From positions 60,644 through 124,643 of the forward strand of contig JALONM010000009.1 in NCBI GenBank assembly GCA_025454925.1: DNA of 64,000 nucleotides, given 5' to 3'. This document shows, piece by piece, positions 52,189-62,660 of the stretch; within the stretch, counting starts at the first letter, position 1, and each line of letters starts with the position of its first letter. The position numbers and the translations under genes were made by a program. This stretch comes from Cytophagaceae bacterium. GTDB lineage: Bacteria; Bacteroidota; Bacteroidia; Cytophagales; Cytophagaceae. Below the pieces are notes generated by a model, which did no database searches, was not told where the DNA came from, and worked only from the letters and a program-made list of their open reading frames with translations.

Positions 52189-52818
52189 ATGAGTAGATGG
52201 ATGGACATAAGCCTGGCGATGGATCAGCAACTTCTAACCTGGCCTTCCGACCCTGTATATAGACTGCATAAATTTGCTTCGTTTGAAAGCGGCAAACCCT
52301 GCGATGCCAGCGAAGTAAGTATGTCGGTGCATACAGGCACGCATATAGATGCTCCGGCACATTTTATACAAGGAGGGGCAACCATGATGGCCTGGAAACC
52401 GGAAATCACTTGCGGCCCATGCCGAATTGTAGAGATAGAACATTCTACGGCTATTACTGCCGATGAATTAATACCCTTGAATATCAAACAAGGAGAGCGC
52501 GTATTGTTTCGCACCAAAAATTCAGATAAAATATGGTGGCAACAAGCGTTCGACGAATCCTTTATCCATATAGCGCCCGATGCCGCTGCACTGCTCGCTG
52601 CGCTGAAACCCGCTTGTGTAGGTATTGATTATCTTTCGGTTGGTAGTCCAACCACCGGGGTTGAAACCCACCAGCTTTTATTGGGGGCCAACATCTGGCT
52701 ATTAGAAAGCTTAAACCTGACCCAAGTTATCCCGGGTACTTACGAACTCCTTTTCCTTCCGATTCATCTCGCCGAAGCAGAAGCAGCTCCGGGTAGAGCG
52801 CTTATTAAAAAGTTATAA
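52189..52818 (+). CDS. cyclase / kynurenine formamidase-family metal hydrolase
   Basis: The 209-residue protein has the family metal-binding motif HTGTHIDAPAHF (about 46-57) and a further region GIDYLSVGSPTTGVETHQLLL with the second His. The family hydrolyses N-formyl or cyclic amide substrates; its members include kynurenine formamidase. No tryptophan-catabolism genes are adjacent, so the substrate is open. It is monocistronic with a strong terminator downstream. Confidence 0.88.
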   Translation: MSRWMDISLAMDQQLLTWPSDPVYRLHKFASFESGKPCDASEVSMSVHTGTHIDAPAHFIQGGATMMAWKPEITCGPCRIVEIEHSTAITADELIPLNIKQGERVLFRTKNSDKIWWQQAFDESFIHIAPDAAALLAALKPACVGIDYLSVGSPTTGVETHQLLLGANIWLLESLNLTQVIPGTYELLFLPIHLAEAEAAPGRALIKKL

Positions 52819-52834
52819 TGCTTCGTTGCAAATA

Positions 52835-52880
52835 AAACAAGGCCGCAACGACATCTGTCAGCTGCGGCCTTGTTTCATTT
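52835..52880. terminator. bidirectional intrinsic terminator
   Basis: The stem AAACAAGGCCGCA / TGCGGCCTTGTTT (52835-52847 / 52863-52875) has a 15-base loop. T-rich sequence follows on both strands, fitting the cyclase-family gene (plus) and the DUF3945 gene (minus). Confidence 0.87.
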
Positions 52881-52895
52881 CAACGATTTAATGTA

Positions 52896-53312
52896 TTACC
52901 AGTCTTGTCCGGGGAATCTAAATTGTATGCCCTTCTCCGGACTCCAACGTAAAAAAGCATCGTAGTACTTTCCCTTTTTCTTACTCTCAATACCTACTAT
53001 CAGCTTTGTTTCGCGACCAGCTTTCAGATCTTCTATATCTTCTTCATCCAACTCCACTCCTCCTACGCTTGTAGGGAGTTTATTGGACTTGGCCTTCGAT
53101 GCAGTAGTTTTTTTTGCTTCCCTTTCAGGAAAACGATAACGAATTTTCCCTGCATTATCGACTTTCAGAAATGCATCAAAAGGTTTACCTGTACGCTGAC
53201 TGATAAATCCTTTAATCAGTTCGGTTTCCTTGCCCTCCTTCAGAGCCTGAATAGAAGCTTCATCCAACTTAACACCCAAAATTTCTTCAGGTATTTCCAA
53301 TGATTCATTCAT
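52896..53312 (-). CDS. DUF3945 tandem-repeat protein
   Basis: The 138-residue protein is built from two copies of the DUF3945 unit. Copy 1 (about 9-59): LGVKLDEASIQALKEGKETE, then LIKGFISQRTGKPFDAFLKV, then KIRYRFPE. Copy 2 (about 83-137): VGGVELDEEDIEDLKAGRET, then KLIVGIESKKKGKYYDAFLR, then IQFRFPGQ. The family is common in Bacteroidota, often attached to topoisomerase or plasmid proteins; here it is free-standing. Function unknown. Confidence 0.75.
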   Translation of the reverse strand: MNESLEIPEEILGVKLDEASIQALKEGKETELIKGFISQRTGKPFDAFLKVDNAGKIRYRFPEREAKKTTASKAKSNKLPTSVGGVELDEEDIEDLKAGRETKLIVGIESKKKGKYYDAFLRWSPEKGIQFRFPGQDW

Positions 53313-53523
53313 ACACTGCGTGCCTAAAAAATGTAAAAAATTATTAATCCCAGCATGAAAATATTAAAAATATAGTAAAATACAATACCTGACGGCTATT
53401 GATTTCTGGTTTATCCGGATTCCAGCTCCTATGAATATCAATTGGTCAAGGTTCTGTTATTTTTACCCACTTAGCAATACTGTTATGGAATTAGTAATTT
53501 AGAGAACGTTTTACTGATGTAAC

Positions 53524-54057
53524 ATGAAAAATAAAACTTGCCTGTATTTGGTAGGAATGCCTGGCTGCGGAAAGAGTACCCTTGGCAAAGCCTATACCCA
53601 GCATACCGGACATACCTTTATAGATATGGACGAAGTAATTATTGAAGCTGAAAATCGAAGTATTGAAGCGATCTACGAAGAAGGAGGCGAGTTTTTATTT
53701 CGACAAATTGAACACCGGCACATCAAACGATTCCTAGGTGTTTCCAATACCGTAGTGTGCACGGGAGGAGGGCTTCCCATTTTCAATAACAATATGGCTT
53801 TGATGAACGCCCATGGAATAACCGTATTCATGGATGTTTCGCCTGAAGCCCTGTGGAACCGAGTAAAGCATACCAACTTCAAAGGACGGCCGATCTACCA
53901 GAACCAAACTCCTGAAGAGGTCTTACAAACGATTCGGGATAAATCGGCTGAGCGCAGGCCTATTTATGAACAGGCAGACATACATCTTCGCAGCAATGAA
54001 ATCGAACTACCTATGCTACTTGATGCGTTAAAACAAAAATTTACCGGCCATTCTTAA
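53524..54057 (+). CDS. aroK: shikimate kinase
   Basis: The 177-residue enzyme phosphorylates shikimate at the 3-hydroxyl in the chorismate pathway. Motifs are the P-loop GMPGCGKSTLGKAY (about 11-24), FIDMDEVIIEAENRSIEAIYEEGGEFLFRQIE (shikimate-binding region), VVCTGGGLPIF, and RPIYQNQTPEEV with the lid Arg in the SAERRPIYEQADI segment. The length is standard. The next gene starts 8 bases later. Confidence 0.95.
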   Translation: MKNKTCLYLVGMPGCGKSTLGKAYTQHTGHTFIDMDEVIIEAENRSIEAIYEEGGEFLFRQIEHRHIKRFLGVSNTVVCTGGGLPIFNNNMALMNAHGITVFMDVSPEALWNRVKHTNFKGRPIYQNQTPEEVLQTIRDKSAERRPIYEQADIHLRSNEIELPMLLDALKQKFTGHS

Positions 54058-54065
54058 ACCAGCTC

Positions 54066-56735
54066 ATGATTTTGTTGCGCTTTTTCATTCTTAGTGTATT
54101 CCTCTCCGGGCCGTTGATAGCGCAGCTCCCCTCGGACTTGCTTCCGGAACCCAATAACATAAATATTGCTTACCTCGAACATCTTACCAAATCAAAAATT
54201 GATAGTGTACGGGCCTATTATGGCCTTCAGCGATTATACAACGATTCTATTTTGTACGTAGCGGCGGCGCATCATGGTAGTTATTTGCAAGGCAAAAAAC
54301 TTAGCCACTATGAACCCGAGTTTGACTTATTCAAAACGCCTCAACTGCGCGCTGAATTTTTTGGTGCAAAAAACTATGCCTGCGGCGAAAATCTGGCTAG
54401 GGTACCAATATACAACTACACTTCCATTGCACTGCTTCCCGACAAAAAAAACAGTATTCGCATTCATGTTAATACCTACCACAACGCTGCTCATGCGCTG
54501 ATGCTCTCCTGGGTAAATTCTCCTCCACATTTTGAAAATATTAAAACCGAAGCATACGATGTCACCGGTATGAATATTAGTCTTGATACATCCGGCCGTT
54601 TCCTCACTGCGGTACAAAAGTTTGCCAAAGTAATTCATCGCTATCATTTTTCGAATACTGGAACCCTTTTCCCCTATGCTCCTGATTTTCCCGCATCTCT
54701 TCATGAACGGCGACTTACTAAGCGAAACAGTTATCCCTGGAAACTAAAAGAAAGAAAAACCAGCGACTCCATACGCATTGCTCAATTGATCCGGGAAAGT
54801 GCTGCACCAGAAAAGCTAAATCGCGAAAACAATTCTATACGTTTTTTATCCTACCGTATTCCTACCTTAAAAAAAATGATTAAGCGAAGAAGAGATGGAA
54901 TGGCGGTGGAACTTGTTTCTTCGGAGCCCTTTGAGTGTGAAAATCCCGACTACGACTATTTGCCCTTCAGACGAAACAATCATTCTTTTATAAATGGGGA
55001 AGTGCTAAAACCTGTGTATAAACGAGCATTTTTTAAATCGTATAAAGAAGACTGTAAAAAACTGCTCAAGGAAAAGAAAACATTACAATTGGAGATCCGA
55101 AAGAATGCTTCGCTCAGTAAAGAAGAAAAAGAGAAAAAACTCCAGGAGATCGAAAACCAATCCTGGGAGCCGGAATTTATGGAAGTATTGCTAGGTTCGA
55201 TTCCTGAAAAGCTACCCGCCTTGCATGGTGATATAGAATCCAATATTCTTATTCTCCAGAAAAAAAGAGTAGCCTACGTTCTACACTTTAGTGGGGCTTG
55301 CGACAAAGGCAAACTGCTTACTTCCATTCTTCCCTCCTATCCTCAATGGACAGAAGTTCCTATTCCGGATGTTGCTGAAAACAGAAAAACCTTGGTGGCA
55401 GTACCTTTCGAAAGAAATAGCTTTTCTGTATCTGAAGAACAAATTTCCCATATACGCGAAGCTATTCCCAAACACCCCATTACTGAAATCCAGCTTCAGG
55501 CATGGGCTTCAGTAGAAGGCTTAGAATCAATCAATCTGGAGTTGCAGCAAAAACGGGTAGATGCAATGAAATCCATTATTACTCCTTTCCTGTCAGACTC
55601 CTCCATTACCCTTTCCATTCAATCGGGTGAAAACTGGAAAATGTTTTATGAACAACTGGAGCAAAGTCCTTACCGCCACTGGAAAAAATACAAAAAAGAA
55701 GAAATTAAACGGTTGCTTGAAAAAGAAGAGAACATACTTGCCTTCGACAAGTTTTTAGATGATCAACGCATTGCCAGACTTGCTATTTTTACGCGTGAAC
55801 TAAAGCCTGTAAACTCCAGCTTAAACATGGCCTTGCAAGTGTACAAATCATTTCTCCTGCAAATTAAAAACGAGCCTTCGAAATCGCTAGATCCGCAATT
55901 GGTGCAGTATGCTTGTACCATGCAAAAACATTTAATAGATCGATGGAAGAACGGAGAGATCAGTCTGGATGCCTTGCTGCATATTGATATTCCACTTGAC
56001 AAAAAATTTGCTCCATTACTTCTCACCCGCTGCTGGCTTCGGGCAACCTACCTGGCACCTCGGGAACCGTGGAACTTGGGTCCGGACCATTTGCGTGAAC
56101 TCAAACTTTGCGCTTCGGTAAAACCGGCCTCTGTTTGGGCCAGGTATAATCTTGCTGTGTTTTATGTGAATGCCTGGAGGGAACTTCCGTATCCCGGCAC
56201 TCCAAATGCGCGAGATTTACTTAAGCTCCTCCGGGATCTTCCGGAAGCCAGCGATGCCACTCCTTATTCTAAAGACGGACTCGACAGTCTTTTTCTCTTT
56301 TTCCATATTAAAAATGCTTATGCCATCAGCAAAGTACATTTCTTTCATTCAGACTTAAACTATTCGCTTTCTCAAATTTCAAGTTATTACCGATCGAAAG
56401 TGTTAAGCGACTCCATGTGTTATGAGTTAGCTGGATTTTTCCTTCAAATGGGGCGCCCCGACTTAAGTTTAGGAATTCTTGCCCCTGCCCTATCCAAAGA
56501 AAAACCCGACCGGCTTTTATTAATGCTTTACCTCAAGCTCTCCTACATCCATGTAGAAAATGCAAGCGACCAATCTTTTTATGAAGAACTCCTGAACGCT
56601 TATCATAAACTTTCCCAGGAAGATTGGTGTTCACTTTTTCAACATCCCTGCGGCATTAGCTTTCAGGTTTTTGACCATCGTGCCACCCGAGATTTTTATT
56701 GTGAGAAGTGCATACGTTCTCCTCAAACGAAATAA
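54066..56735 (+). CDS. large exported protein with CAP (SCP/PR-1) and OmpA-like domains
   Basis: The 889-residue protein has a signal peptide (about 1-20, FILSVFLSGPLIAQ). An N-terminal CAP domain follows, with LRAEFFGAKNYACGENLARV, ALMLSWVNSPPHFENIKTEAY and a SGRFLTAVQKF end; the first His-type residues of the CAP cleft are partly kept. A central charged helical region (KEDCKKLLKEKKTLQLEIRK) leads to an OmpA-like segment about 455-515 (FERNSFSVSEEQISHIREAI, then ELQQKRVDAMKSIITPF), which could bind peptidoglycan. The C-terminal third is helical repeats (ELKLCASVKPASVWARYNLAVFYVN). The function is unknown. Its last codons form part of a 24-bp terminator stem. Confidence 0.75.
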   Translation: MILLRFFILSVFLSGPLIAQLPSDLLPEPNNINIAYLEHLTKSKIDSVRAYYGLQRLYNDSILYVAAAHHGSYLQGKKLSHYEPEFDLFKTPQLRAEFFGAKNYACGENLARVPIYNYTSIALLPDKKNSIRIHVNTYHNAAHALMLSWVNSPPHFENIKTEAYDVTGMNISLDTSGRFLTAVQKFAKVIHRYHFSNTGTLFPYAPDFPASLHERRLTKRNSYPWKLKERKTSDSIRIAQLIRESAAPEKLNRENNSIRFLSYRIPTLKKMIKRRRDGMAVELVSSEPFECENPDYDYLPFRRNNHSFINGEVLKPVYKRAFFKSYKEDCKKLLKEKKTLQLEIRKNASLSKEEKEKKLQEIENQSWEPEFMEVLLGSIPEKLPALHGDIESNILILQKKRVAYVLHFSGACDKGKLLTSILPSYPQWTEVPIPDVAENRKTLVAVPFERNSFSVSEEQISHIREAIPKHPITEIQLQAWASVEGLESINLELQQKRVDAMKSIITPFLSDSSITLSIQSGENWKMFYEQLEQSPYRHWKKYKKEEIKRLLEKEENILAFDKFLDDQRIARLAIFTRELKPVNSSLNMALQVYKSFLLQIKNEPSKSLDPQLVQYACTMQKHLIDRWKNGEISLDALLHIDIPLDKKFAPLLLTRCWLRATYLAPREPWNLGPDHLRELKLCASVKPASVWARYNLAVFYVNAWRELPYPGTPNARDLLKLLRDLPEASDATPYSKDGLDSLFLFFHIKNAYAISKVHFFHSDLNYSLSQISSYYRSKVLSDSMCYELAGFFLQMGRPDLSLGILAPALSKEKPDRLLLMLYLKLSYIHVENASDQSFYEELLNAYHKLSQEDWCSLFQHPCGISFQVFDHRATRDFYCEKCIRSPQTK

Positions 56736-56778
56736 AAAAATCTTCCATTGATAGTGGAAGATTTTTTTATTTCGTTTG
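56724..56778. terminator. bidirectional terminator with a 24-bp perfect stem
   Basis: Bases 56724-56747 and 56755-56778 are perfect complements around a 7-base loop. The stem reads AAATCTTCCA at its base of the loop and contains runs of 7 As and 7 Ts, so it works for the CAP-domain gene (plus) and metH (minus). The last codons and the TAA of the CAP-domain gene lie inside the left arm. Confidence 0.9.
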
Positions 56779-56788
56779 CTTTTACCGA

Positions 56789-59700
56789 CTAATACGACAA
56801 AACCGGAGACAACCATCGTTCCATTTCGGCCAGATCCATATTTTTGCGACGCGCATATTCTTCTACCTGATCTTTATCGATTTTACCTAAACCAAAATAC
56901 CTGGAAGAAGGATGTCCGAAATACCAACCGCTCACCGCGGAAGCAGGCCACATGGCAAACGAATCAGTTAGGGTAATTCCTACAGCCTTTTCAACCTCTA
57001 ATAAATCAAACAGAATTCTCTTTTCTGTGTGATCCGGGCAGGCAGGATATCCGGGAGCTGGCCTGATCCCTTCATAACTTTCTTTGATCAGGGCCTCGTT
57101 ATCCAGATTTTCATTTTTCGCATACGCCCAATACTGCTTGCGCACAGACTCATGCAAGCACTCGGCGAAAGCTTCTGCCAATCGATCTGAAATTGCTTTC
57201 ACCAAAATGCTATTATAATCATCAAATTCCTTTTCATAGGATTTCGCCAATTCATCGGTACCAAATATGGCTACCGCGAACCCTCCCATATAATCGGTTT
57301 TGCCAGAAGATTTCGGCGCAACAAAATCTGCCAACGAAATATTAGGCACTCCTTTTCCTTTTAATCCCTGCTGACGAAGCATATGAAAGACCGTTTTACG
57401 AGCACCGTTTTCGTATATTTCTATATCGTCGTCTTCTGCATTGGCTTCGTAGAGCCCAAGCACAGCATGAGCCTGCAGGGATTTTTGTTTCACCAATTGA
57501 TTCAGCAGCTCGAGCGCATCGGAGTACAACTTGCGCGCTTCTGTCCCTACCACTTCGTCGTCCAGAATGGCCGGGAATTTACCTGCCAGCTCCCAGGATT
57601 GAAAAAACGGTGTCCAATCAATGTACGGCACCAACGTTTCCAATGGAAAATCTTTCAGAATTGTTCTTCCAAGCTTAGCCGGTTTCACGGGCTCAAAGAC
57701 CGACCAGTCAATGGGGAACTTATTCTTCCTGGCGTCCTGAATGCTGATGTAATTTTTATCTCTTTGACGATTGCTATGATCGTCGCGCAATTTTTGATAT
57801 TCTGTTTTAATCTGTTGGATAAAATCTTTTTTGTTTTCATTCGACAACAGCGATCCTACTACTGGCACCGAACGCGATGCATCCAATACGTGCACTACGG
57901 CTCCCTGGTAGGATGGGGCAATTTTTACAGCCGTATGGATTCGTGATGTGGTAGCTCCACCGATCAACAACGGAATGGTAAATCCTTGACGTTCCATTTC
58001 TTTGGCCACAAATACCATTTCATCCAGGGAAGGTGTAATTAATCCAGATAATCCGATCACATCGACTTGCTCTTTGCGGGCTGTTTCCAGGATTTTTTCA
58101 CAGGGCACCATAACCCCCATGTCGATAATTTCATAGTTGTTGCAAGCAAGTACCACCCCTACAATATTCTTTCCGATATCATGCACATCGCCTTTCACCG
58201 TAGCCATCAGTACCTTTCCATTGGAAGTACCTTCTTCCATCAAGCCCTGTGCTACCAATAGCTTTTTCTCTTCTTCAATGTATGGCAACAGGTAGGCCAC
58301 TGCCTTCTTCATTACACGAGCACTTTTTACCACTTGTGGTAAAAACATTTTGCCTTCTCCAAACAAATCCCCAACCACGTTCATTCCGTCCATCAAAGGA
58401 CCTTCAATCACCTCAATCGGCCTATTAAACAAATGCCGGGCTTCTTCAACGTCCTGATCAACAAAATCAGAAAGTCCCTTCACCAAAGCGTAGGTAAGTC
58501 GCTCCTTAATGGGCAACTGACGCCATTCCAATTCTGTTCCCGCTTTGGTTTCCTTCCCTTGATTTTTGATTTTCTCTGCAAACTCTACCATTCGTTCGGT
58601 AGCATCCGGACGGGTATTCAGCAAAACCTCTTCGATATGTTGGAGGAGCTCGGGTTCAATATCGCTGTACACCGGTATTACACCGGCGTTTACAATACCC
58701 ATATCCAAGCCATGCTTGATGCCATGATACAAGAACACGGAGTGAATGGCTTCACGCACATGGTTATTTCCGCGGAAAGAGAACGAGACATTGCTCACAC
58801 CTCCACTCACGCGGGCATGCGGCAGATTCGTCTTTATCCATTGAGTAGCATTAAAGAAATCTACCGCATAATTATTATGTTCCTCAATTCCTGTGGCTAC
58901 CGTTAATATGTTTGGATCAAAAATAATGTCCTCCGGGGGGAAACCTATTCCTACAAGTATGTCGTAACTGCGTTTGCAAATTTCTACTCTACGCTCGTAG
59001 GTATCGGCCTGTCCTTTTTCGTCAAAGGCCATAACTACGGTAGCTGCGCCGTAGCGCATAATTTGGCGGGCGTATTCTTTAAACTTTTCTTCTCCTTCTT
59101 TGAGTGAAATGGAATTCACAATGGATTTCCCTTGTACACATTTCAACCCGGCCTCAATAACGGACCATTTGGAGGAGTCGATCATAATGGGAACCCTGCA
59201 AATATCCGGCTCCGCGGCAATAAGATTCAGGAATCGAGTCATGGCCTCTTCGGAATTAATCATTCCTTCGTCCATGTTGATATCAATGACCTGCGCTCCG
59301 TTTTCCACTTGTTCGCGGGCTACGGCAAGCGCTTCGTCGTATTTATTTTCGCGGATGAGCTTAGCAAATTTAGCCGAACCTGTGATATTGGTACGCTCGC
59401 CCACGTTTACAAACATATCGCCAATGTTGTGAGTGAAAGGCTCCAGTCCGCTGAGACGCAAGCGTGTTTCGATTGCAGGTTTACGTCGCGGAGTTTTACC
59501 GGCAGCAATCGCTGCAATCGCAGCGATATGATCTGGTGTGGTACCACAACATCCGCCTAAAATGTTTACAAATCCACTATCGATAAAATCAATAATGATG
59601 GAGGCCATTTCATCGGGAGCCTGGTCGTACTCTCCGAATTGATTGGGCAATCCTGCGTTTGGATATACGCTGACCCAGCAGGAAGCCACCCTTGACATTT

Positions 59701-60469
59701 CTGCCAGGTAAGGCCTCAGTTCTTTGGCTCCCATGGCACAATTCAAGCCTATACTCAACAGGCCTGCGTGCTTGCAGGAATTATAAAAAGCTTCGGTAGT
59801 TTGTCCGGAAAGAATTCGACCTGCTGCATCCGTAATGGTTCCGGAAACCATCAATGGTAAGCGTTTTCCGATGACATCAAAATATTTATTCGCGGCATAC
59901 AAAGCCGCTTTGCAGTTGAGCGTATCGGTAACGGTTTCAATCAGGATAAGGTCCACTCCTCCTTCCACCAGGGCCTTTACCTGTTCGGTAAAAGCTTCTA
60001 CCAACTGGTCAAAATTAATAGCTCTGTAACCTGGGTCGTTTACATCGGGGGACATAGAGGCCAGTCGATTGGTAGGCCCCATGGCTCCGGCTACAAACCT
60101 GGGTTTGCTTGGGTCTTTGGCAGTAAACTCGTCGGCGGCCTGGCGGGCAAGTTTGGCTGAATAGTAATTGATGTCGTATACTGCTTCTTCAAGCTTGTAA
60201 TCTTCCTGCGCCACCCAGGTGCCGCTGAACGTATTCGTTTCAATGATATCGGCGCCGGCCTCCAGGTACTGACGATGAATGGCCAGCAAAACATCTGGTC
60301 GTGTTAGAGCAAGCAAGTCGTTGTTCCCTTTCAAATCGCGAGGGTGGTCTTTAAACCGTTCGCCTCTGAAATCTTCCTCCGTCAGCTTATAGCGCTGAAT
60401 CATTGTACCCATGGCTCCATCCAGGATCAGGATGCGCTTCTCTAATTCTCTTTCAATTAATGTCGGCAT
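56789..60469 (-). CDS. metH: cobalamin-dependent methionine synthase
   Basis: The 1226-residue four-module enzyme moves a methyl group from methyltetrahydrofolate through cobalamin to homocysteine. The homocysteine domain (about 1-330) starts [15 protein letters not shown] and has the zinc cysteines in [11 protein letters not shown] and [10 protein letters not shown]. The pterin domain (about 350-600) has [15 protein letters not shown] and [12 protein letters not shown]. The cobalamin domain has [14 protein letters not shown] with the Co-binding His at about residue 761. The C-terminal activation domain includes [15 protein letters not shown] for SAM-dependent reactivation. Complete and of normal length. 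It is the last step after the PLP enzyme at 833-1981. Confidence 0.97.
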   Translation of the reverse strand: MPTLIERELEKRILILDGAMGTMIQRYKLTEEDFRGERFKDHPRDLKGNNDLLALTRPDVLLAIHRQYLEAGADIIETNTFSGTWVAQEDYKLEEAVYDINYYSAKLARQAADEFTAKDPSKPRFVAGAMGPTNRLASMSPDVNDPGYRAINFDQLVEAFTEQVKALVEGGVDLILIETVTDTLNCKAALYAANKYFDVIGKRLPLMVSGTITDAAGRILSGQTTEAFYNSCKHAGLLSIGLNCAMGAKELRPYLAEMSRVASCWVSVYPNAGLPNQFGEYDQAPDEMASIIIDFIDSGFVNILGGCCGTTPDHIAAIAAIAAGKTPRRKPAIETRLRLSGLEPFTHNIGDMFVNVGERTNITGSAKFAKLIRENKYDEALAVAREQVENGAQVIDINMDEGMINSEEAMTRFLNLIAAEPDICRVPIMIDSSKWSVIEAGLKCVQGKSIVNSISLKEGEEKFKEYARQIMRYGAATVVMAFDEKGQADTYERRVEICKRSYDILVGIGFPPEDIIFDPNILTVATGIEEHNNYAVDFFNATQWIKTNLPHARVSGGVSNVSFSFRGNNHVREAIHSVFLYHGIKHGLDMGIVNAGVIPVYSDIEPELLQHIEEVLLNTRPDATERMVEFAEKIKNQGKETKAGTELEWRQLPIKERLTYALVKGLSDFVDQDVEEARHLFNRPIEVIEGPLMDGMNVVGDLFGEGKMFLPQVVKSARVMKKAVAYLLPYIEEEKKLLVAQGLMEEGTSNGKVLMATVKGDVHDIGKNIVGVVLACNNYEIIDMGVMVPCEKILETARKEQVDVIGLSGLITPSLDEMVFVAKEMERQGFTIPLLIGGATTSRIHTAVKIAPSYQGAVVHVLDASRSVPVVGSLLSNENKKDFIQQIKTEYQKLRDDHSNRQRDKNYISIQDARKNKFPIDWSVFEPVKPAKLGRTILKDFPLETLVPYIDWTPFFQSWELAGKFPAILDDEVVGTEARKLYSDALELLNQLVKQKSLQAHAVLGLYEANAEDDDIEIYENGARKTVFHMLRQQGLKGKGVPNISLADFVAPKSSGKTDYMGGFAVAIFGTDELAKSYEKEFDDYNSILVKAISDRLAEAFAECLHESVRKQYWAYAKNENLDNEALIKESYEGIRPAPGYPACPDHTEKRILFDLLEVEKAVGITLTDSFAMWPASAVSGWYFGHPSSRYFGLGKIDKDQVEEYARRKNMDLAEMERWLSPVLSY

Positions 60470-60888
60470 GATAGTTTACTTTAACGTTCTCGCCCTTCCG
60501 GGCAACGAGGGTAGCTCCCCTTCGTCCTTTCGATCTTTCAGACTGCAAGCGCCAGGTGTAGGCTGTTTACGGTCCAAGGGTGCCATATCCAAGAATCCGA
60601 TTCGAGATATTGGCGGTGCCAATTTCGGTTATTTTCCCCTGAAACACAAGCCACCTTTATCCCCCATTCCTGTACCATTCCTTCCTTTTCGTAAATCGGG
60701 GATACGTCATGGGAAGGCTTTATTCCTCCGGTTTGTGGATATTTTTTTTTAAGCGACAGAAACCATGCAGTATGTATGAAGGAAAGGGTACCGCAGAGTA
60801 AGCCAGAGGCTTGGCGGTGTGACTGAAATCTAATTTAGAAAAGTAGTCTAAATACTTTATTTTTACGACAACCATACAACTAAATACT
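60470..60888. other. 419-base leader/intergenic region between metH and ppx
   Basis: The two genes are divergent. Near the metH start, read on the minus strand, there are two adjacent hairpins: ACGAAGGG / CCCTCGT and GCCC-GGAA-GGGC. Further out are GGTGCC / TTGGCACC elements. I looked for the SAM-I core and the cobalamin-riboswitch box (GCCACTG) and found neither. The structure could be a metH leader RNA or chance. Confidence 0.35.
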
Positions 60889-61716
60889 TTGAAACTAGGA
60901 GCTGTAGATATTGGATCCAACGCCATTCGCTTTCAGATTACCTCGGTACTTGAAAGCGGAAAAAATGTATCGTTTAAAAAGCTGGAATATGTGCGCTTTC
61001 CGCTGCGGCTTGGCCAGGATGTTTTTAAAAACAATGAAATATCCACTGAAAAAGAAGCGAAATTTATTAAACTCATGCAGACCTTTAAAAATCTTTTCGA
61101 TCTGTATGAAGTAGACGATTTCGTTATTTGTGCCACTTCGGCCATGCGCGAATCCAAGAATGGAAGAGACATTGCGTATAAAGTTAAATACCTGCTGGGC
61201 ATTGATATACATATTATCGAGGGCGAGGCCGAAGCAAACCTGATCAATAAAGTGTTGTTCAATGAACTCGACAACGAAAGTTACCTGCATATTGATGTGG
61301 GAGGTGGTAGTACTGAAATAAATATTTTTGTAAACAAGAAAAAAGTTGCCACTAATTCCTTCAAAATCGGAACCGGAGGTAACATTGGCAAGATTTATGA
61401 ATTGGCCAATCCGGGGGTAAAGGGAAAAGCGGGGAACAAACAAATGATTTCGCTGCACAAAATCGAAGAAATCCAGGATTTCATAGCGAGTCATAATTAT
61501 GAAGAACGCATCAATAAACTTATGTTAAACCCCGACCGTGCGGATGTGATCATTCCAGCTTCGGAAATATATACCTCTGCCATGCGTTTTGGAAAATCTA
61601 CTAAAATGATGGTTCCGGAACTGGGTTTAAAAGATGGACTCATGCTAATGCTGTACGAAAAAAACAAAAAGGGAAAGCACAAAACCATCGTATCCGTTAA
61701 CAAATTTGCCAAATAA
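60889..61716 (+). CDS. Ppx/GppA-family phosphatase, N-terminal-type (short)
   Basis: The 275-residue ASKHA-fold phosphatase carries the phosphate loop GAVDIGSNAIRFQI (about 4-17), LHIDVGGGSTEINIF, KIGTGGN and VIIPASEIYTSAMR. The family hydrolyses polyphosphate or pppGpp. At this length it lacks the C-terminal HD-like domain of long Ppx. The start is TTG at 60889, as there is no in-frame ATG upstream. trpS follows 3 bases after the stop, and the LRR gene 17 bases after that. Confidence 0.88.
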   Translation: MKLGAVDIGSNAIRFQITSVLESGKNVSFKKLEYVRFPLRLGQDVFKNNEISTEKEAKFIKLMQTFKNLFDLYEVDDFVICATSAMRESKNGRDIAYKVKYLLGIDIHIIEGEAEANLINKVLFNELDNESYLHIDVGGGSTEINIFVNKKKVATNSFKIGTGGNIGKIYELANPGVKGKAGNKQMISLHKIEEIQDFIASHNYEERINKLMLNPDRADVIIPASEIYTSAMRFGKSTKMMVPELGLKDGLMLMLYEKNKKGKHKTIVSVNKFAK

Positions 61717-61719
61717 ATC

Positions 61720-62643
61720 ATGGCCCGTATACTTACAGGAATTCAAAGCAGTGGTCGCCCGCACCTGGGCAATATTTTGGGCGCTATTCTGCCCGCCATC
61801 GAATTATCAAAAAAAGATGGTAATGATTGTTTCTTTTTCATTGCCGATTTGCATACCCTCACATCCGCTGCCTGGATGGCGTTTGGATTTGACACCTCTA
61901 AAAACACTTTTTATCGTCAATCTGACGTGCCGGAAGTATGCGAACTGGCCTGGTACCTGAGTTGCTACTTCCCTTACCAGAGGCTTACGCTGGCACATTC
62001 GTTCAAAGACAAATCCGAGAAACTAGCTGAAATCAACACGGGGCTTTTCACCTATCCCATGTTGATGGCCGCGGATATTCTCATGTACGATGCCCAGATA
62101 GTTCCCGTAGGAAAAGATCAATTACAACACCTGGAATTTACCAGGGATGTAGCAGGACGTTTTAATCATCAATATGGAGAAACATTTGTTCTTCCCGAAG
62201 CCAGAATCGACGAAAAAGTAATGGTCGTTCCGGGAATAGACGGCGAAAAAATGTCTAAATCCTACAACAACTACATCGATATTTTTTTACCGGAACCGGA
62301 ATTGAAAAAGAAGGTAATGTCTATCGTTACTGATTCGTTGCCATTGGAAGCGCCTAAAGACGCGGAACAATGCAACGTATATAAATTATTTCAATTGGTA
62401 GCGGAAGCACATGAAGCCGCCACCATGCGCCAAAAATACGCTCAGGGGGGATATGGCTACGGGCATGCTAAAAAAGAACTGCTTGAAAAACTACTCACGA
62501 AATATAGTCAGGAACGGGAGCGTTTTAATTATTACATGAATCATTTGCCAGAGCTTGATCTCGCGTTGAAAGCAGGAGCTGAAAAAGCCAGACAAACAGG
62601 GCAAGTAGTTCTCCATCGCGTTCGCGAAAAATTAGGCTTTTAA
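61720..62643 (+). CDS. trpS: tryptophanyl-tRNA synthetase
   Basis: The 307-residue class I synthetase charges tRNA-Trp. The nucleotide-binding HIGH equivalent is GRPHLGNIL (about 12-20), and the KMSKS motif is GEKMSKSYNN (about 186-195). LTSAAWMAFGFD, YPMLMAADILMYDAQIVPVGKDQLQHLEFTRDVAGRFN and the anticodon-binding C-terminal helices fit TrpS. It is a little shorter than many TrpS proteins (about 320-335 residues). Confidence 0.95.
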   Translation: MARILTGIQSSGRPHLGNILGAILPAIELSKKDGNDCFFFIADLHTLTSAAWMAFGFDTSKNTFYRQSDVPEVCELAWYLSCYFPYQRLTLAHSFKDKSEKLAEINTGLFTYPMLMAADILMYDAQIVPVGKDQLQHLEFTRDVAGRFNHQYGETFVLPEARIDEKVMVVPGIDGEKMSKSYNNYIDIFLPEPELKKKVMSIVTDSLPLEAPKDAEQCNVYKLFQLVAEAHEAATMRQKYAQGGYGYGHAKKELLEKLLTKYSQERERFNYYMNHLPELDLALKAGAEKARQTGQVVLHRVREKLGF

Positions 62644-62660
62644 TTTACAGCTGACTCTTT

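Noticed and set aside
57383..57946. Long open frame antisense to metH
   Set aside because: It lies fully opposite a well-conserved enzyme gene with no signal, motif or start context; it is a by-product of the metH codon pattern.
60470..60888. SAM-I or cobalamin riboswitch before metH
   Set aside because: The GAGGGA/GCAACC SAM-I core and the GCCACTG cobalamin box are absent on the metH strand; only unassigned hairpins are seen.
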